DNA of 64,000 nucleotides from Chlorocebus sabaeus. Its lineage: Eukaryota; Chordata; Mammalia; Primates; Cercopithecidae. The notes under the pieces are model-generated. The model was not told the DNA's origin, ran no database searches, and saw only the letters and a program-made list of their open reading frames with translations. Shown in pieces: positions 1 to 11,390 of the stretch. Each line of letters starts with the position of its first letter. Positions within the stretch are counted from its first letter, which is position 1. The stretch lies in assembly GCF_047675955.1 (NCBI RefSeq), contig NC_132916.1, positions 65,403,481-65,467,480 on the forward strand, written 5' to 3'. The position numbers and the translations under genes were made by a program.

Positions 1-749
1 AACAGCTATACTCTGTAAATTATAAAGCATTATTCAAAAATTAAAGACCTAAATGAATTTTAAAAATCCAATGTTTATGGACCAGAAAACTTAATATTGT
101 TAAGATACTAATATTCCTCAATTTGATCTGCAGATTTAACTAAATCTCTGTCAAAATTCCAACTGATTGATTGGTGGAAATGGACAAATTGATTCTAAAA
201 TTTATATGAAATTGCAAGGGACCCAAAATAAACAAATTTTTAAGAGAACATAATAGGAAGACTTACACTTCCTGATTTCAAAACTTACTATGCAGCAACA
301 GTAATCAAGACTGTAGTAATGTCATGAGGACAGACATATAGTTCAAAGGAATAGAATTGAGACTCTAGAAATAAACCCATGTGTCTATGGTCAACTGATT
401 TTCTGAAAGAGTGCCAAATTCATTCAATGGAGAAAAAGTCTTTCAACAAGTGATACGGACCACTCATTTGTTTCTAATAAAAACAAACAAACAAGCGAAC
501 AAAACAAACAAAAAACAAGTTGTACTAAGAAAACTGAATAGCCACATGCAAAATGATAAAATTATACCCTTCCCTCCTATTGTATAAAAAAATTAACTGA
601 AAATAAACCTATGACCTACATGTTAAGAGCTAAGCAATAGAACTCTTAGAAGAAAATTTGGCAGTGCATTCTTAGAAAAGAGAAACCAATAAAAAGTATA
701 GGTAAATTGAACTTTATCAAAATAAATAAATAAATAAAAAAACTGGTGT
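1..749 (+). mobile_element. L1M LINE fragment, ORF2 3' region (left half)
   Basis: This is an ancient L1 in sense orientation. The text matches the L1M ORF2 C-terminal region, including the parts around 'ACTTCCTGATTTCAAAACTT' (269-288) and the downstream stretch on labelled bands and acting residues normally seen before the 3' UTR. The reading frame is destroyed by many stops. The element resumes after an inserted younger L1 tail at 766-1129. The A/C-rich run near 476-520 (AAAC repeats) lies inside it. The family assignment to L1M is from recalled consensus; the exact subfamily is not resolved. Confidence 0.8.
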
Positions 750-765
750 TTCAACAGACATTATT
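750..765. repeat. Left target-site duplication of nested L1
   Basis: TTCAACAGACATTATT here is repeated exactly at 1130-1145 and flanks the antisense L1 tail. The duplicated bases belong to the host L1M element. Confidence 0.92.
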
Positions 766-1129
766 TTCCCTTAGCTTTTATTCTGACTTCAGGGATACAT
801 GTGCAGGTTTGTTATAGAGGTAAACTTGTGTCATGACGGTTTGGTATACAGATTATTTCATAACCCAGGTATTAAGCCTAGTACTCATTATTTATTTTTC
901 CTGATCCTCACCGTCCTCCCAACCTCCACCCTCTGAGGGGCCCCAGTGTGTATTGTTCCCCTCTATGTGTCCGTGTGTTCTCATAATTTAGCTCCCATTT
1001 ATAAGCAAGAGCATGCAGTATTTAGTTTTCTGTTCCTGTGTTAGTTTGTTAAGAATAATGGCCTCTAGCACCATCCATGTCCTTGCAAAGGACATGATCT
1101 CATTCTTTTTAGGGCTGCATAGTATTCCA
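766..1129 (-). mobile_element. L1P 3' end inserted in L1M
   Basis: This is an antisense, 5'-truncated primate L1 tail. On the plus strand it shows the usual antisense 3' UTR wording (GGGATACATGTGCAGGTTTG near 794-813) followed by antisense ORF2 end (AAAGGACATGATCTCATTC, TGCATAGTATTCCAT). It is bounded by a perfect 16-bp duplication TTCAACAGACATTATT at 750-765 and 1130-1145, which proves a target-primed insertion into the older L1M. The poly(A) tail has been lost or is very short at the 766 side. Confidence 0.9.
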
Positions 1130-1145
1130 TTCAACAGACATTATT
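1130..1145. repeat. Right target-site duplication of nested L1
   Basis: Exact copy of the 16 bases at 750-765. After it the interrupted L1M resumes. Confidence 0.92.
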
Positions 1146-1915
1146 AAGAAAGGGAGAAGGCAACCCGCAGAATGGGAAAATATTTGCAAATCATATATCT
1201 GATCTGAAAGTTTTATCTATTATTAAAAACTATTACAACTCAATAAATAAAAAAGTCAAAAATCTCATGAAAATTGGGTAAAAGATCAAAACAGAAATTT
1301 CCCCGTGGAAGATATATGAAAGCCAATAAGCACTTGCAAGTATTTCATGTCATTAATCATCAGGGAACTTCAAATCCAAACCACAGTGGAATAGCTCTTT
1401 CCACCCATTAGAATGATATGTACATCGGAGAATTGAAAACATATGTCCAAGCAAAAACTTGTACTTGGATGTTTTTAGCAGCATTATTCACAATAGTGAA
1501 AAGATGAGAACAACTCAAATAAATATTTATCAGTTGATCAAGGAATGTTAAAAATATGGTATATCCTTACAATGGAATAACAATATATGCTATAGCATGA
1601 ATGGAGCTTGAAACATCCTACCATGTGGAAGAAGCCAGTCACAAAATAACACATATTACATGATGTCATTTTTATTCAGTGTCCAGAGTAGGCAAATTTA
1701 TGAGACAGAATTCATATTAGTGTTTGCTTAGGTTTTCGGAGCTAGAGTAATGTTGAATAAAGAGTGTGGGGTTTCTTTTTGAGGTGATGAAATTATTCAA
1801 TAACTGACTGAAGATAGCTGTGCATAATTGTGAAAACACTAAAAAAATTGAATTGCACACATTAAATCGATGAATAGCATGGTATGTGATCTGCATCTAA
1901 ATATAAACATTTGTA
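1146..1915 (+). mobile_element. L1M LINE fragment, ORF2 end and 3' UTR (right half)
   Basis: Continuation of the L1M begun at position 1. It covers the ORF2 tail (recognisable as 'GCAGCATTATTCACAATAGT' near 1478-1497 and the 'TATCCTTACAATGGAATAA' stretch near 1562) and runs into an A-rich end near 1900-1932. Many substitutions and stops mark it as old. No functional protein can be made from it. Confidence 0.8.
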
Positions 1916-2190
1916 AAAAGAAAATGAAAAAAATAACTTTTTTGATAGACTCATTTATAGGCCTATAACCATAGTTAACCACTTATATTTATCTACATTG
2001 GATGTTAATTTTTTTCTTATAACAGAAATCCTGTTTATGATATATTTTCAATTCCCATCACTTCCACTCTGTCAAGCACAATATCTGCATAAATTACATC
2101 TTCAAATATACATGACACTAGTATTATTGTGTATTTGTTAGGAATGTAGTTAGGACATGGGACTTATATGTCTAATATCCTACAAAACAT

Positions 2191-2232
2191 TTGGTTGGTG
2201 CAAAAGTAATTGCTTTTTTTGCATTACTTTTA
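2191..2232. mobile_element. MADE1 (mariner MITE), one half only
   Basis: TTGGTTGGTGCAAAAGTAAT at 2191-2210 is the terminal inverted repeat of MADE1, an 80-bp mariner-derived MITE. The match runs through the central loop to about 2232, after which the second inverted repeat is missing. MADE1 palindromes are the source of the primate mir-548 family. This copy cannot fold into the full hairpin because one arm is absent, so it should not be called a microRNA. Confidence 0.82.
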
Positions 2233-2594
2233 ACAGGATCAACTGTGGTTCTAGTTGTGTCATTGCTATTTACCGTTTGTTAACTTTGGAATGTCATTTA
2301 TCTTTTCTAAGACATAATTTCATATCTATAAACTTGATACCATGTATGTATCTTACCACCTTGTTTTATTTTAGAGATGAATGGGACAGTGTATGTTTAA
2401 GGATTCACCTTGGGCTTGATGGATAATGAACATTAACTGTCTACCCACATTATCCTTTAAATGTTAAAGATGTCATGGCCGTCTTTTTGCACAGATTGGA
2501 TAGATAGGGATCCATAAGAAGGATGACTTTGTATTTGATAACCTGCTTTTATTAGTGTAAATATAAGATGATCTTTTTAAAAAGTTCTTTATCT

Positions 2595-2731
2595 CCCAGC
2601 TACTCAGGAGACTAAGGCAGGAGAATCTCTTGAGCCCGGAGGCGGAGGTTGCAGCGAGCAGAGATGGCACCACTGCACTCCTGCCTGGGCGACAGAGCGA
2701 GACTCTGTCTCAAAAAAAAAAAAAAAAAAAA
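2595..2731 (+). mobile_element. Alu, 5'-truncated (right-arm piece)
   Basis: Sense Alu starting inside the element at CCCAGCTACTCAGGAG and ending with GACTCTGTCTC and a 20-A tail (2712-2731). The left monomer and linker are absent. The base pattern fits AluS or older; the subfamily is not decidable from the right arm alone. Confidence 0.92.
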
Positions 2732-5569
2732 TTATCCATGAGATATTATAACTCAAATAACTATGAATTACAACAGAAACATTTTTTTTGGTTTTTGCAA
2801 AATTAGAATAAGTAACTTGATTTATTCTCACAATTATGATTAATCTGTTGTGTGAATGCCATAATGATTAGTCATTATGTTTCAGTTTTCTGAATAGTAA
2901 ACTCTGAGCAACTGAATATAATTGAAAACAAAAAATAAAAATTTATGACTAAGTGATCATTTTCTAAAAGTCTATATCCTCATGTAAAGTTTAAACATTA
3001 TTTTATAAATATTATATTTTTGTCTCTGTTGTTATGAGAAAAGTGTTTCCTTAATCTAGTAACTTTCCTTAATCTAGTAAAATCAAGTAATTTTACTCCC
3101 ACTTCAGAAAATAAATGTATGTATATTTGCTATTTCCCTGACAGTAATGCAAAATCTTTGTAAAATCTCAGTAATTTGTAGGCATTGAGGATCAAGTCAG
3201 GCTGAACTACAGGGAGAAAACATCAATTATTTCTAAGCATAGTTGGACCTGCAGTGATGAATAAACGTGGGTCTGGAGTACTTAAAAATGAGTACATTGT
3301 ATTTCACAGATTAACTATTTTTTGATTTTGTAACTTTATATTGATTTAGAAAGCTTTGGTCTTCTTATATTGTAGGAAGGTGAACTTTATTCTAGCACAT
3401 GTTAAATAATCACAATCAAGCATATGCTATATTTTTGATGTTTATTTGGCTAGCATTGAATTAGGATTCCTTTAGTTTCAAATTTTAACACATACCACTG
3501 TAAACTGCTTCAATACAGTAGGAGGGCAATTGTGTTTTATTACATACCTCTTGACTTCTTGTCTCAGTTGTCTCTCCTCCTCTCAGTAAATGTTAGTTGA
3601 TGGTAATTCCACCATTACAGCCCTCTCAATGACAACATTCTTTATCCTGTAATATTAATGGGGCACATAACTATGACACATAACTCAGACTTTTTATTTC
3701 AGTAATTTTCTATCCTATTTACTTTAACTGGCACCCCTAGAGTTACAGTGCTTTATTGGCTTAGTTTAAATGTGCTATTGTTACTTATGGGTTAAGCAGG
3801 TAGGCTTGATTGCATTAATAAAAATTGATAAGTAGGCAGGTTATCCTTCCTAATTTATTTCCATGGCAACAGACAAGCAAACCTGCCTTGTTTCTCAGGA
3901 GCAGAATGCTAATAATCAAATGTGCCTCTACTCAGATGAATATATAACAGAGTTTACTAATATAAATGTCTTGACATTGTGTGTTTTACTGAAGAAAAAT
4001 ACACATTAATTCTGCATCTAAGTTACATGATGGATATGCTCAGGAGAATGAAAAAATGAGAATGTTCCCTCGAAACATCACAATTGTTCATTAAAGTAAT
4101 GTATTTTAAATAGTGTGTACACTGAACAATTTAATTCTCTGACATTCACATTGTTTATTTCAGGAGGTGCTTTTATTACAGAAAAATGTCTTAATGCACA
4201 GTTATTTTGACATCTCAGGAAATAATGGGTCCCACACAAGAGTTCAATTAAGCAATAATCCCTGGGAAAATGGTCATTACTAGCAGTTAATGATTGGTTT
4301 GTTAGTTAATGGCCCAAGGTAAAGCTGAGGGCAGTTAAGACTGTTAACAAACGAATTGTGAATTGTAGCAATGGCTTGTGAATTGTAGTAGTGAAGGATT
4401 TTAAAGGTTTTTTTCCCCTGGTTATAAACCACCTTTAATGGTTTATGATAGCAATAATGTGCTTTTTAAGACTGATTTTAACGTTGGACAGTCTGAATTA
4501 CCTGATATTTCTAGTAAACTGACAGTTGATTTTCTACTGATACTTCCTAGTGCTATAAATTTGTCGGTGTGGTGTCTTTTTAGAATATAGTTACTTATAC
4601 CCATATATTGTTCATGTGTTCAAAATGGATGCAATGTTAAGCTAAATACAAATAGCATGCTTCTTTAGTGGTTTTCTAGGTTACAAATATTACATGCATT
4701 CCTAGTAGTGATAATTGTATATTTTCTTTAGGTTTTGTGGCTGGCAAGTTTTGACCTGTGATATTAGTTTAACTTTATCTTGAAATGAGATCACCCACAG
4801 AGTTTTTCCTTGAAAAGCTTTAAGATTACAGAAAGGGCTCTTGCATTTCCCACACCCCCACAGCTCCCAAAGGAAGAAAATATTAGCAGCACCCCCACTA
4901 GCTTACAACCATGTTTTCATGTGTTCATGAGTAATTTAACAGAATAAATGTGCTATATTCAGAATTTCTTTACCTAACATCAGCGATATCTTATCACTTC
5001 TCTTTTTTAATCTGCAGGAAATTAGACTTCATTAGTCTGGGTACTTGCCTCACAAAACTACATATAATGAAACTATAATAGCTTCTGGGATCCATGATGG
5101 GTTCCTCTGCTTTCAGAAAAATACTATATTCAGCTTCAATTAAGTCTAGGCCTGCATAACTGACAACCACAACCAGTCAACTGGTGAATTGATGGGAAGA
5201 TCAAACTGATAATTTGGCTCTCTAGATATATTTTTGAAAAAAAAATTAATTGATTTCTTTTAAAATTAGTTTTTTCAATCCATTGAGTTAACATTTTGTA
5301 GGTATCAGCTAGAATTTGGAATTGACTTCAATCAGAGGGGTCATGTGGAGGGTCAGTCTAATTCTATACACATGCAATAGGCACATATTATCAAATTAAA
5401 TTATTTGATTAAAATTCTCCCATAAAACCACAGTATCTTATTAAAATGTTCTACCACTTGCATATAGGGATTTGCCTTTGTGCAAAGAACATCCCATGGG
5501 AGAACATGTTTTGATCCAAAACAAAATAACAATCTCTCTCCTTCTTTTCTCTCTCCCCCCACCTCTGTG
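2732..5569. other. Single-copy AT-rich DNA, no gene seen
   Basis: I recognise no interspersed repeat and no credible coding frame here. The stretch 3740-4330 is less repetitive and holds several homeodomain-type TAAT cores and a CCATGGCAAC box (3861-3870), the kind of wording often seen in conserved noncoding DNA. That is only an impression; conservation was not tested. Confidence 0.5.
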
Positions 5570-5586
5570 CATGTGCTTGTGTATGC

Positions 5587-5623
5587 GTGCGCGCACACAC
5601 ACACACACACTCTCTCACACACA
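5587..5623. repeat. CG/CA/CT dinucleotide microsatellite
   Basis: Alternating GCGCGC, then a CA run (about 5595-5610), CTCTCT and a second short CA run, preceded by TGTG-rich text. Alternating purine-pyrimidine with CG steps can adopt Z-DNA. The open frames crossing it on both strands are repeat artefacts. Confidence 0.85.
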
Positions 5624-7714
5624 TCTATGCATTTATTCAGCAACTAACATTTGGTGAAAGAAATGGTATATTCTTAAATTTCCACGTGAATAAAATGAGA
5701 ATCATGCAAGTAAACTGACCTATACACTGTCAAACAAGAACAAATAGCTAATCTGAGATTTAAAGCATTGATGTTGTTAAGTCAAGTCATATGTTTGTTC
5801 ATATTACATAAAAACATCAAACAAAAATTAGAATTACATTGGAAAACGCGATATTAAACACAATGAAAACAATCTTTTAAAAATAGTGTAATAGTTTGAA
5901 GCTAATATTTTAAGATTAAGAGTCAAAGATTATTATTACTAAAAGAATACTTACCATTCTAAAGTGTCACTATTAAAGCATTTTTCCCTCTGAGAATAAT
6001 TTAGTTTTATGAATATCCTAAACACTGTAAGAATCTCCACATGTTCCGTGATACATTTTAACTTCAGTATCAAATGGAAATCAATTAAGGCTCAATAAAT
6101 TTAGCTTTTATCTGAGGTCAGAATGGGCCCCAGGGAGTCATCCAAATCCTACATAGTGTTGACATCTAATTTATATGTGCAGACAGAAGTAAAGATTTGG
6201 GTACTTGAGGATTTGTCAATTTATGCTGCTTTTTCCAATCTTATTCCTATTCACTAAATCTATAATTCATTGGTATTGTTTTTTCTTAATAATGCATATT
6301 TGTGTTCTGAAGAAACAAAATACTTGACATTAGATAAAGAATTGATGATACGTAAATAATGACTATTAGCCCAATAAAGACATGCTGTCAGCAGAATATC
6401 TTCCATCTCTTTCTAACTTAATTGGGAATGCAATGCAGTGTGTACATTATGTTGCTCCAATTAATTCAAATCATTCCTAATTGGGATGTCTTAAATAACT
6501 CCCTCCTGGGTCTAGAGAGGAAATTGAATCAAGCATGAAATCAGGAAGTCATATTTATCTTTGAATATATTGTTATTCATAATCAAATATGCTGATGTTG
6601 ATGTTGCCAAAGATTAGAAAAAAAATCTTTTTTAGTACTTTGTAATGAAGGAAGTACTAGTTAGTTAAAATCATGGTTAACTGATAGTGGTAAAAACCAA
6701 TGAACTATTAAATGTATATTGATTACTGTGGGCAAATGGAATTGCTTACTTGAAGTATTCAGGATACAGAACTAATGATGAAAATACAAACCTAGAGACA
6801 ACAGGAGCTGATTTAATAACCACATGAGTAAAAATAGATCTCATTACTGTGAATGATGTTGTAGAAATAGCAATATGGAGGAGACAGTATTCAGGGCAAA
6901 ATACATAATGAGAAAGGAAGTTCAATGTTGAAATAGTAATAATAATTCTATGAAGAAAAAAAGCAATGCCTTCCCAGAGGGAACCACAGTGGGAGAAAAA
7001 GAAATAAAGAAGAATGCATAGTCCATAATGGAAAGCATTCCCAGTCTAATACTCAGAGCACACCTGGGAAATTAAATTGCCTTCTAGGTACTATATTTTC
7101 AAAAGGTATTGAGGAAGATAAAGGCTCCAGAACTGATGCCATAAAATAGACAGGTAAAGGACCTGTAATTATTTAGTGTAAAACAGAAAATTGGGGGGAG
7201 ATGGTCACTTTTAAATATTTTAAAATTTGTAATTTGGAAGAATTTCACCTAAACTTTTCTTCCCTGGAGTTCAGTTATGAAGTAATGCATAGGCATTAAA
7301 TGGAGGCAAATTTAGCTCAATGTAAAGATATCATTTTTACCATTAGTAAAACTATCCCAAACAACTTCATGTAAAAGTTTAATGATGCAGTATGTTATAA
7401 ACATTTAAGATGAAACTAAATAATTTCTTTTATCCCTACTGATTTCTCCCCATACTGTCTTACGTCTTGAGAGCTTTACCTGCTGAAAGAAAGGTTTTTG
7501 GGAATCCTGAGCCAGCTTGGAGAAATTTAACCAGAGATGGCACAGAATGGCCATTGTTTCAGCCTAGCCCTGAAACTCCAGGGATATGCTAAGATTACCC
7601 GAGTATGTTTGGGTAAGGAAGAAGGGAAGTAAGCTGAGGCAGAGTACATACTTCAACCAAATATGTTTATGAGCACAACTTCAACCATGGCTTCTGTCAG
7701 TTCCATTTTGACTG
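5624..7714. other. Single-copy AT-rich DNA, no gene seen
   Basis: No recognisable element or coding region. At 6419-6430 and 6472-6482 an imperfect inverted repeat (TAATTGGGAATG and CATTCCTAATT) surrounds about 41 bases rich in AATTA cores. Confidence 0.5.
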
Positions 7715-7810
7715 TTGCAAGTCACTTCACCTCTCTGAGCTCAGTTTCCTAAATACCAGATGATGATGGTATTAACTGATGTCGTGACTATTTCAGTTGA
7801 CTTGGGTAGT
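7715..7810 (+). mobile_element. MIR SINE fragment
   Basis: The words GCAAGTCACTTCACCTCTCTGAG and CTCAGTTTCCTAAATACC follow the MIR core and downstream consensus, with the A-rich 'TGATGATGGTATTAACTGATG' section after it. MIR is an ancient mammalian tRNA-derived SINE. It is truncated at both ends and diverged. Confidence 0.75.
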
Positions 7811-7894
7811 ATCAGATAAGATATTGGTTGATAGGTAAGAAAGTTACCAAATGTGACTCTGAGTTTACACATCTGAGGGTATGCACAGGCTTGC

Positions 7895-8043
7895 TGGCTC
7901 TTCACTAGAACTATGTTATTTTCTACTTATGCACACAGATGTCTCTATTTCCCAGCATCCATGTGGCCTGAGACTGAGTTCTATACAAGAGAAAGATGGC
8001 ATGTGCCACCCTCAGGTCTGGCCCATAGATCCTTCCCACACAA

Positions 8044-8077
<34 letters not shown>

Positions 8078-8280
8078 CTCATTCTGGCTAGATAGGATGG
8101 ACCCCTGGGGAAATTTGAAAATCAGGTGTCAAAGATTGAGCCTCAGGATGAAAAGAGTCATTTAAAGGAGAATAGCAACATTCATTTGTGGATTTATGTG
8201 AGCCAGAAATAAAGTACAAATATATTAATTCACTGATGTCTTGGAGTTGCTGTAGATGTTATCCTAACTAATATGGAAAT
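7895..8280 (+). mobile_element. MaLR-type (MLT1-like) LTR, interrupted by a T tract
   Basis: The right half has the usual 3' portion of MaLR-like LTRs: an AATAAA signal near 8208 and the ending '...TGTAGATGTTATCCTAACTAATA'. The left half (CTATTTCCCAGCATCCATG...) fits the same kind of LTR body. A 29-T run at 8049-8077 sits in the middle and is not part of the family. The class is a moderate-confidence call from recalled wording; an unrelated old LTR is possible. Confidence 0.45.
8049..8077. repeat. Poly(T) tract, 29 T
   Basis: Uninterrupted T run inside the MLT1-like LTR. It may be a trapped antisense poly(A) tail or slippage growth. The short frames read through it (runs of Phe) are artefacts. 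Confidence 0.9.
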
Positions 8281-8284
8281 GAGT

Positions 8285-10486
8285 TAGAATGCGATATTGC
8301 CAGCCAAAACCTAAAAATGATAATATTGACCTACTCACTGAGGTGCAGATTACAAAGAAGTTGATGTTGGAGGATGGAAAGATGGAGACCTATGTTATGT
8401 GGCAAAATATTTAGCAAGTAGGTTGCCTTTGATGACTGTTAAATTGTACCATCTTCATGCTAAGGTCTCAGCACTGAATACAGAGTTAGAAAGAGATGTG
8501 CATATCACACCATTTCATAAAATTTCTATTATACAAATACAATAGAAGTTAATAACCTCTATAGCAGACATAGTACTAGCATTAATAGGATATGATGGAT
8601 TTTGTTTATTAATCAGATTTATTTTTAATATAATTTAATTATGTGTTTATTTTAAAATAATGACTGTGACTAACAATTGGTTCACACAATTACTGAAAAT
8701 TAACTAGTCAATTTTTGCGATCTAATGTGAATCAGCTCAAGCACATAACTACATTTTCAACTTCGTAAGAATAAGAAAAGAATTTTATCTGTTGTAAACC
8801 ACTAGTATTTTGGAGTTTACTGTGACCACAAGTAGCACTGAGCTAATGAATGCATGGGCTACATTCTTCATTAAGAAGGGGCATGTAATTTCAACTTGTT
8901 CGCTGCTCCACTTGGTGATAGGGAGTCCCTGCTTTACATCTTTAATCTCTGAAATTTAAGGATCTTGTCTGTAGGTAGCATTTCTCCAGGCTCCAATAGA
9001 AACTTTCTTGTCCAAGTGTGTTGAAGGTGGAAGTGTGATTGCGAAAATCCAAGTTTAGTAGCAAAATTGACATCCAGTAATGTAGAGTTAGATCCTTTTT
9101 TCATTATCACAAGGCAACAGGACCATAATGCTTCAATTCTGTGACTATTGTCCACATAGATAAGTCAGGGGCTGCTGTAGTAATCTCAGAGCAACTAGCA
9201 AACAGAGAAAGAATGTTAGTTAATGTTAGTTTACACACCAGACATATGTCCCTGAAAGATTCATGTCTAGTAGTAGGTGTACTATGACACTGAACAATGT
9301 ACCTTGATATAATCTTTGAGAATTTCTGTAACATTAAATTCTGAGGTTAAATCAAATAATTTTCACGTTAAAAGTTATCACTGTGGCCCCGGCCCTTTAG
9401 GTACTGACTGAACCCACTTATTAATATATGGGAATCACAACCAGCCAGGTCATAAAACTAAGCTATACATAAGAGTAAAAATTCTAGGTAATTATCTTTG
9501 CCTATTTTCTCCTTGTCTCTCTCTCCCTTCCGTTTTGAAAATCATTAGCTGATTATCCTTCACCTCCCAAAGTAGGATAATATTTCCCATAGCATTTTTT
9601 ACCCCACCCAACTCCCATCACTGTTTAATCATCCATTGGAAGAGGAGAAGTGGATGGCCTAAAGACTTGCTCCTATCTTCTGTGTGCTCTCCACAGGAGT
9701 TGTGCCTGGTACTGTTGTCATTGGAAGCTCACACTTTTCTCACTATATCAAGTAAAAGACTGCTCCTGTTGGCATTTTCTCTGATGAATTCTCATGTGGT
9801 GTTCCTAGTGATATTCCTGTTCTCTCTTCAGCTTGCTATTTCAGTGTTTCCAGAATCAATATGCATGTCTTGGATGTTTCTCCTACTTTCTGGTAGGTGT
9901 CCAGTAATTTAATATGCAGATCCTCACTACCAAAGACTTGTAAGCATGTGGCTGCTCACTAAGACATTGATCATGCCTTGGATAACCTTGCAGGGCAATG
10001 TTCTCAATGTTCCTCTTGACCCTTCTCATAGAGATGTCCATTCTTAAAATAATCCTGAATTTTTTCAAACTTACTTTAAAATACTTTTTAGATAGCCATC
10101 TAAACTTCTCAAAAAATCTGTAGTTTTGGTACTACATCATATTTAGCCTAAACTTTAAAAATTATACAGTTGCCTCTCCCAGAGAATTTACTTTCTTTGG
10201 GGTGTTCGTGCAGAGAGCTGAGCACATGGCTAAACTTTTAAATTATCTAATCAAATCTGGCTTGGTTGTCTCTTCAAGTTTGAGAAAGACCACCCCACTC
10301 CAAGGATTTTTTTTTTAAATTCTGGTTTCTATAAATAGGTGCTGATTTTCTCTTCAACATTTGCCAAAAACCACTTCCCAAGGAAATTCCAACTTATCTA
10401 ATTGTAGGCATACTATACTGGGTAAATCTTAATTCTGTGTTTTATATAGAATATGTCTTCTCTACGGAGCTTCTGTGCCACTAGGA
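8285..10486. other. Unidentified diverged DNA, no gene seen
   Basis: No element recognised with confidence. On the minus strand 8934-9334 carries two short frames that overlap and could be a decayed retroelement or pseudogene, but I recognise no motif. A frame at 9667-9912 (plus) is Leu/Ser/Phe-rich as expected of AT-rich noncoding DNA and has no supporting feature. Confidence 0.4.
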
Positions 10487-10517
<31 letters not shown>

Positions 10518-11390
10518 GTCTCTGACTTTATTCAAAATTTCTCAATTTGACTAGCAATTTGTCCATCATAGTGAGGGTGCTCTTTTGCAGCAGAAAGTAC
10601 TAGGCCATGGGAAGATCATTCCAACAAGCATGAATGTTTACAATTACTGATTACTGAGGATCTTCTCCCTGTTCCCTCTATATAATATATGGACAGCATA
10701 TAAAACCATTGGTGAAGACAGGGTAAATTCGTTACTTCCTGGAGACAATTGGGCATATATTCATATATTATTTGCCTTCGGATTGCAATGGTGTTATGCC
10801 ACCTGCCTCTGGGTATATTCCAACAAAATTGATAAAAAAAAAAAAAAAAAAAAAAAAAACCATGGGTTTTCCTGAAGTCATTTTGGGGCCATTCTTCTTT
10901 CTCAAGAATGATTGTTTCCTTGTTACAGGACTGTTCTTTGGGTGACCTTGGACCAACCCAGTTCCCAGGTTTGCTTGTAGGTTTCAAGAATAACTAGAAT
11001 GTTCTGGGAATGTAAAATCCTGAGGTAAGGAGGAAGTGGCTGGAATACTATAGGCTCTGTTGCAGCTCCCTTGTCTTCCCAGAACAGGGTGGCCTTCAAC
11101 AATTTAGTCCAGTGGTTAGTGTGACCCTGAGGTGTATAACTTGGAGTAGGCTGCCACTGAGGCTCCCTCCACTGTGGTGTAATTGGACATGCACAGCAGA
11201 GACTTGATCCAACCCCGGGTAGCTTTCCTGAGCTTTGGGAGACTGGCTTGTGGTGCATCCTAGGTTTCTGTTGTCCCTCATTGCCTATCTGTAAGTGATC
11301 AATCTGCTTCCTGTAACTTGTGCTGCATGTGAGTGTTCTGTTTCACTGGACTCAGACAAATTGGCCATCAGCGCACCGGGAACCTGCTTC
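10487..11390 (-). mobile_element. Unidentified retroposed sequence, antisense
   Basis: Read on the minus strand, this unit ends with AATAAA (about 15 bases before the tail) followed by a 25-A tail (T run 10487-10511), the signature of a polyadenylated RNA copied into the genome. The body is GC-richer than its surroundings and includes a 111-residue frame at 10923-11258 and a 123-residue frame at 10616-10987, neither recognised. A second A run (10834-10859 on the plus strand, so T on the sense of this unit) breaks it internally. It could be a processed pseudogene or a retroviral LTR-derived transcript. The 5' limit near 11390 is a guess from the change in composition. Confidence 0.4.
10834..10859. 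repeat. Poly(A) tract, 26 A
   Basis: Uninterrupted A run within the retroposed unit, opposite in orientation to its own tail at 10487-10511. It accounts for the Phe runs in the minus-strand frames. Confidence 0.9.

Noticed and set aside
2191..2232. mir-548-like microRNA gene
   Set aside because: Only one arm of the MADE1 palindrome is present, so the precursor hairpin cannot form locally.
5401..5657. Two opposing frames of 80 and 61 codons
   Set aside because: Both run across the CG/CA/CT microsatellite and encode its Cys/Val or His/Thr repeats.
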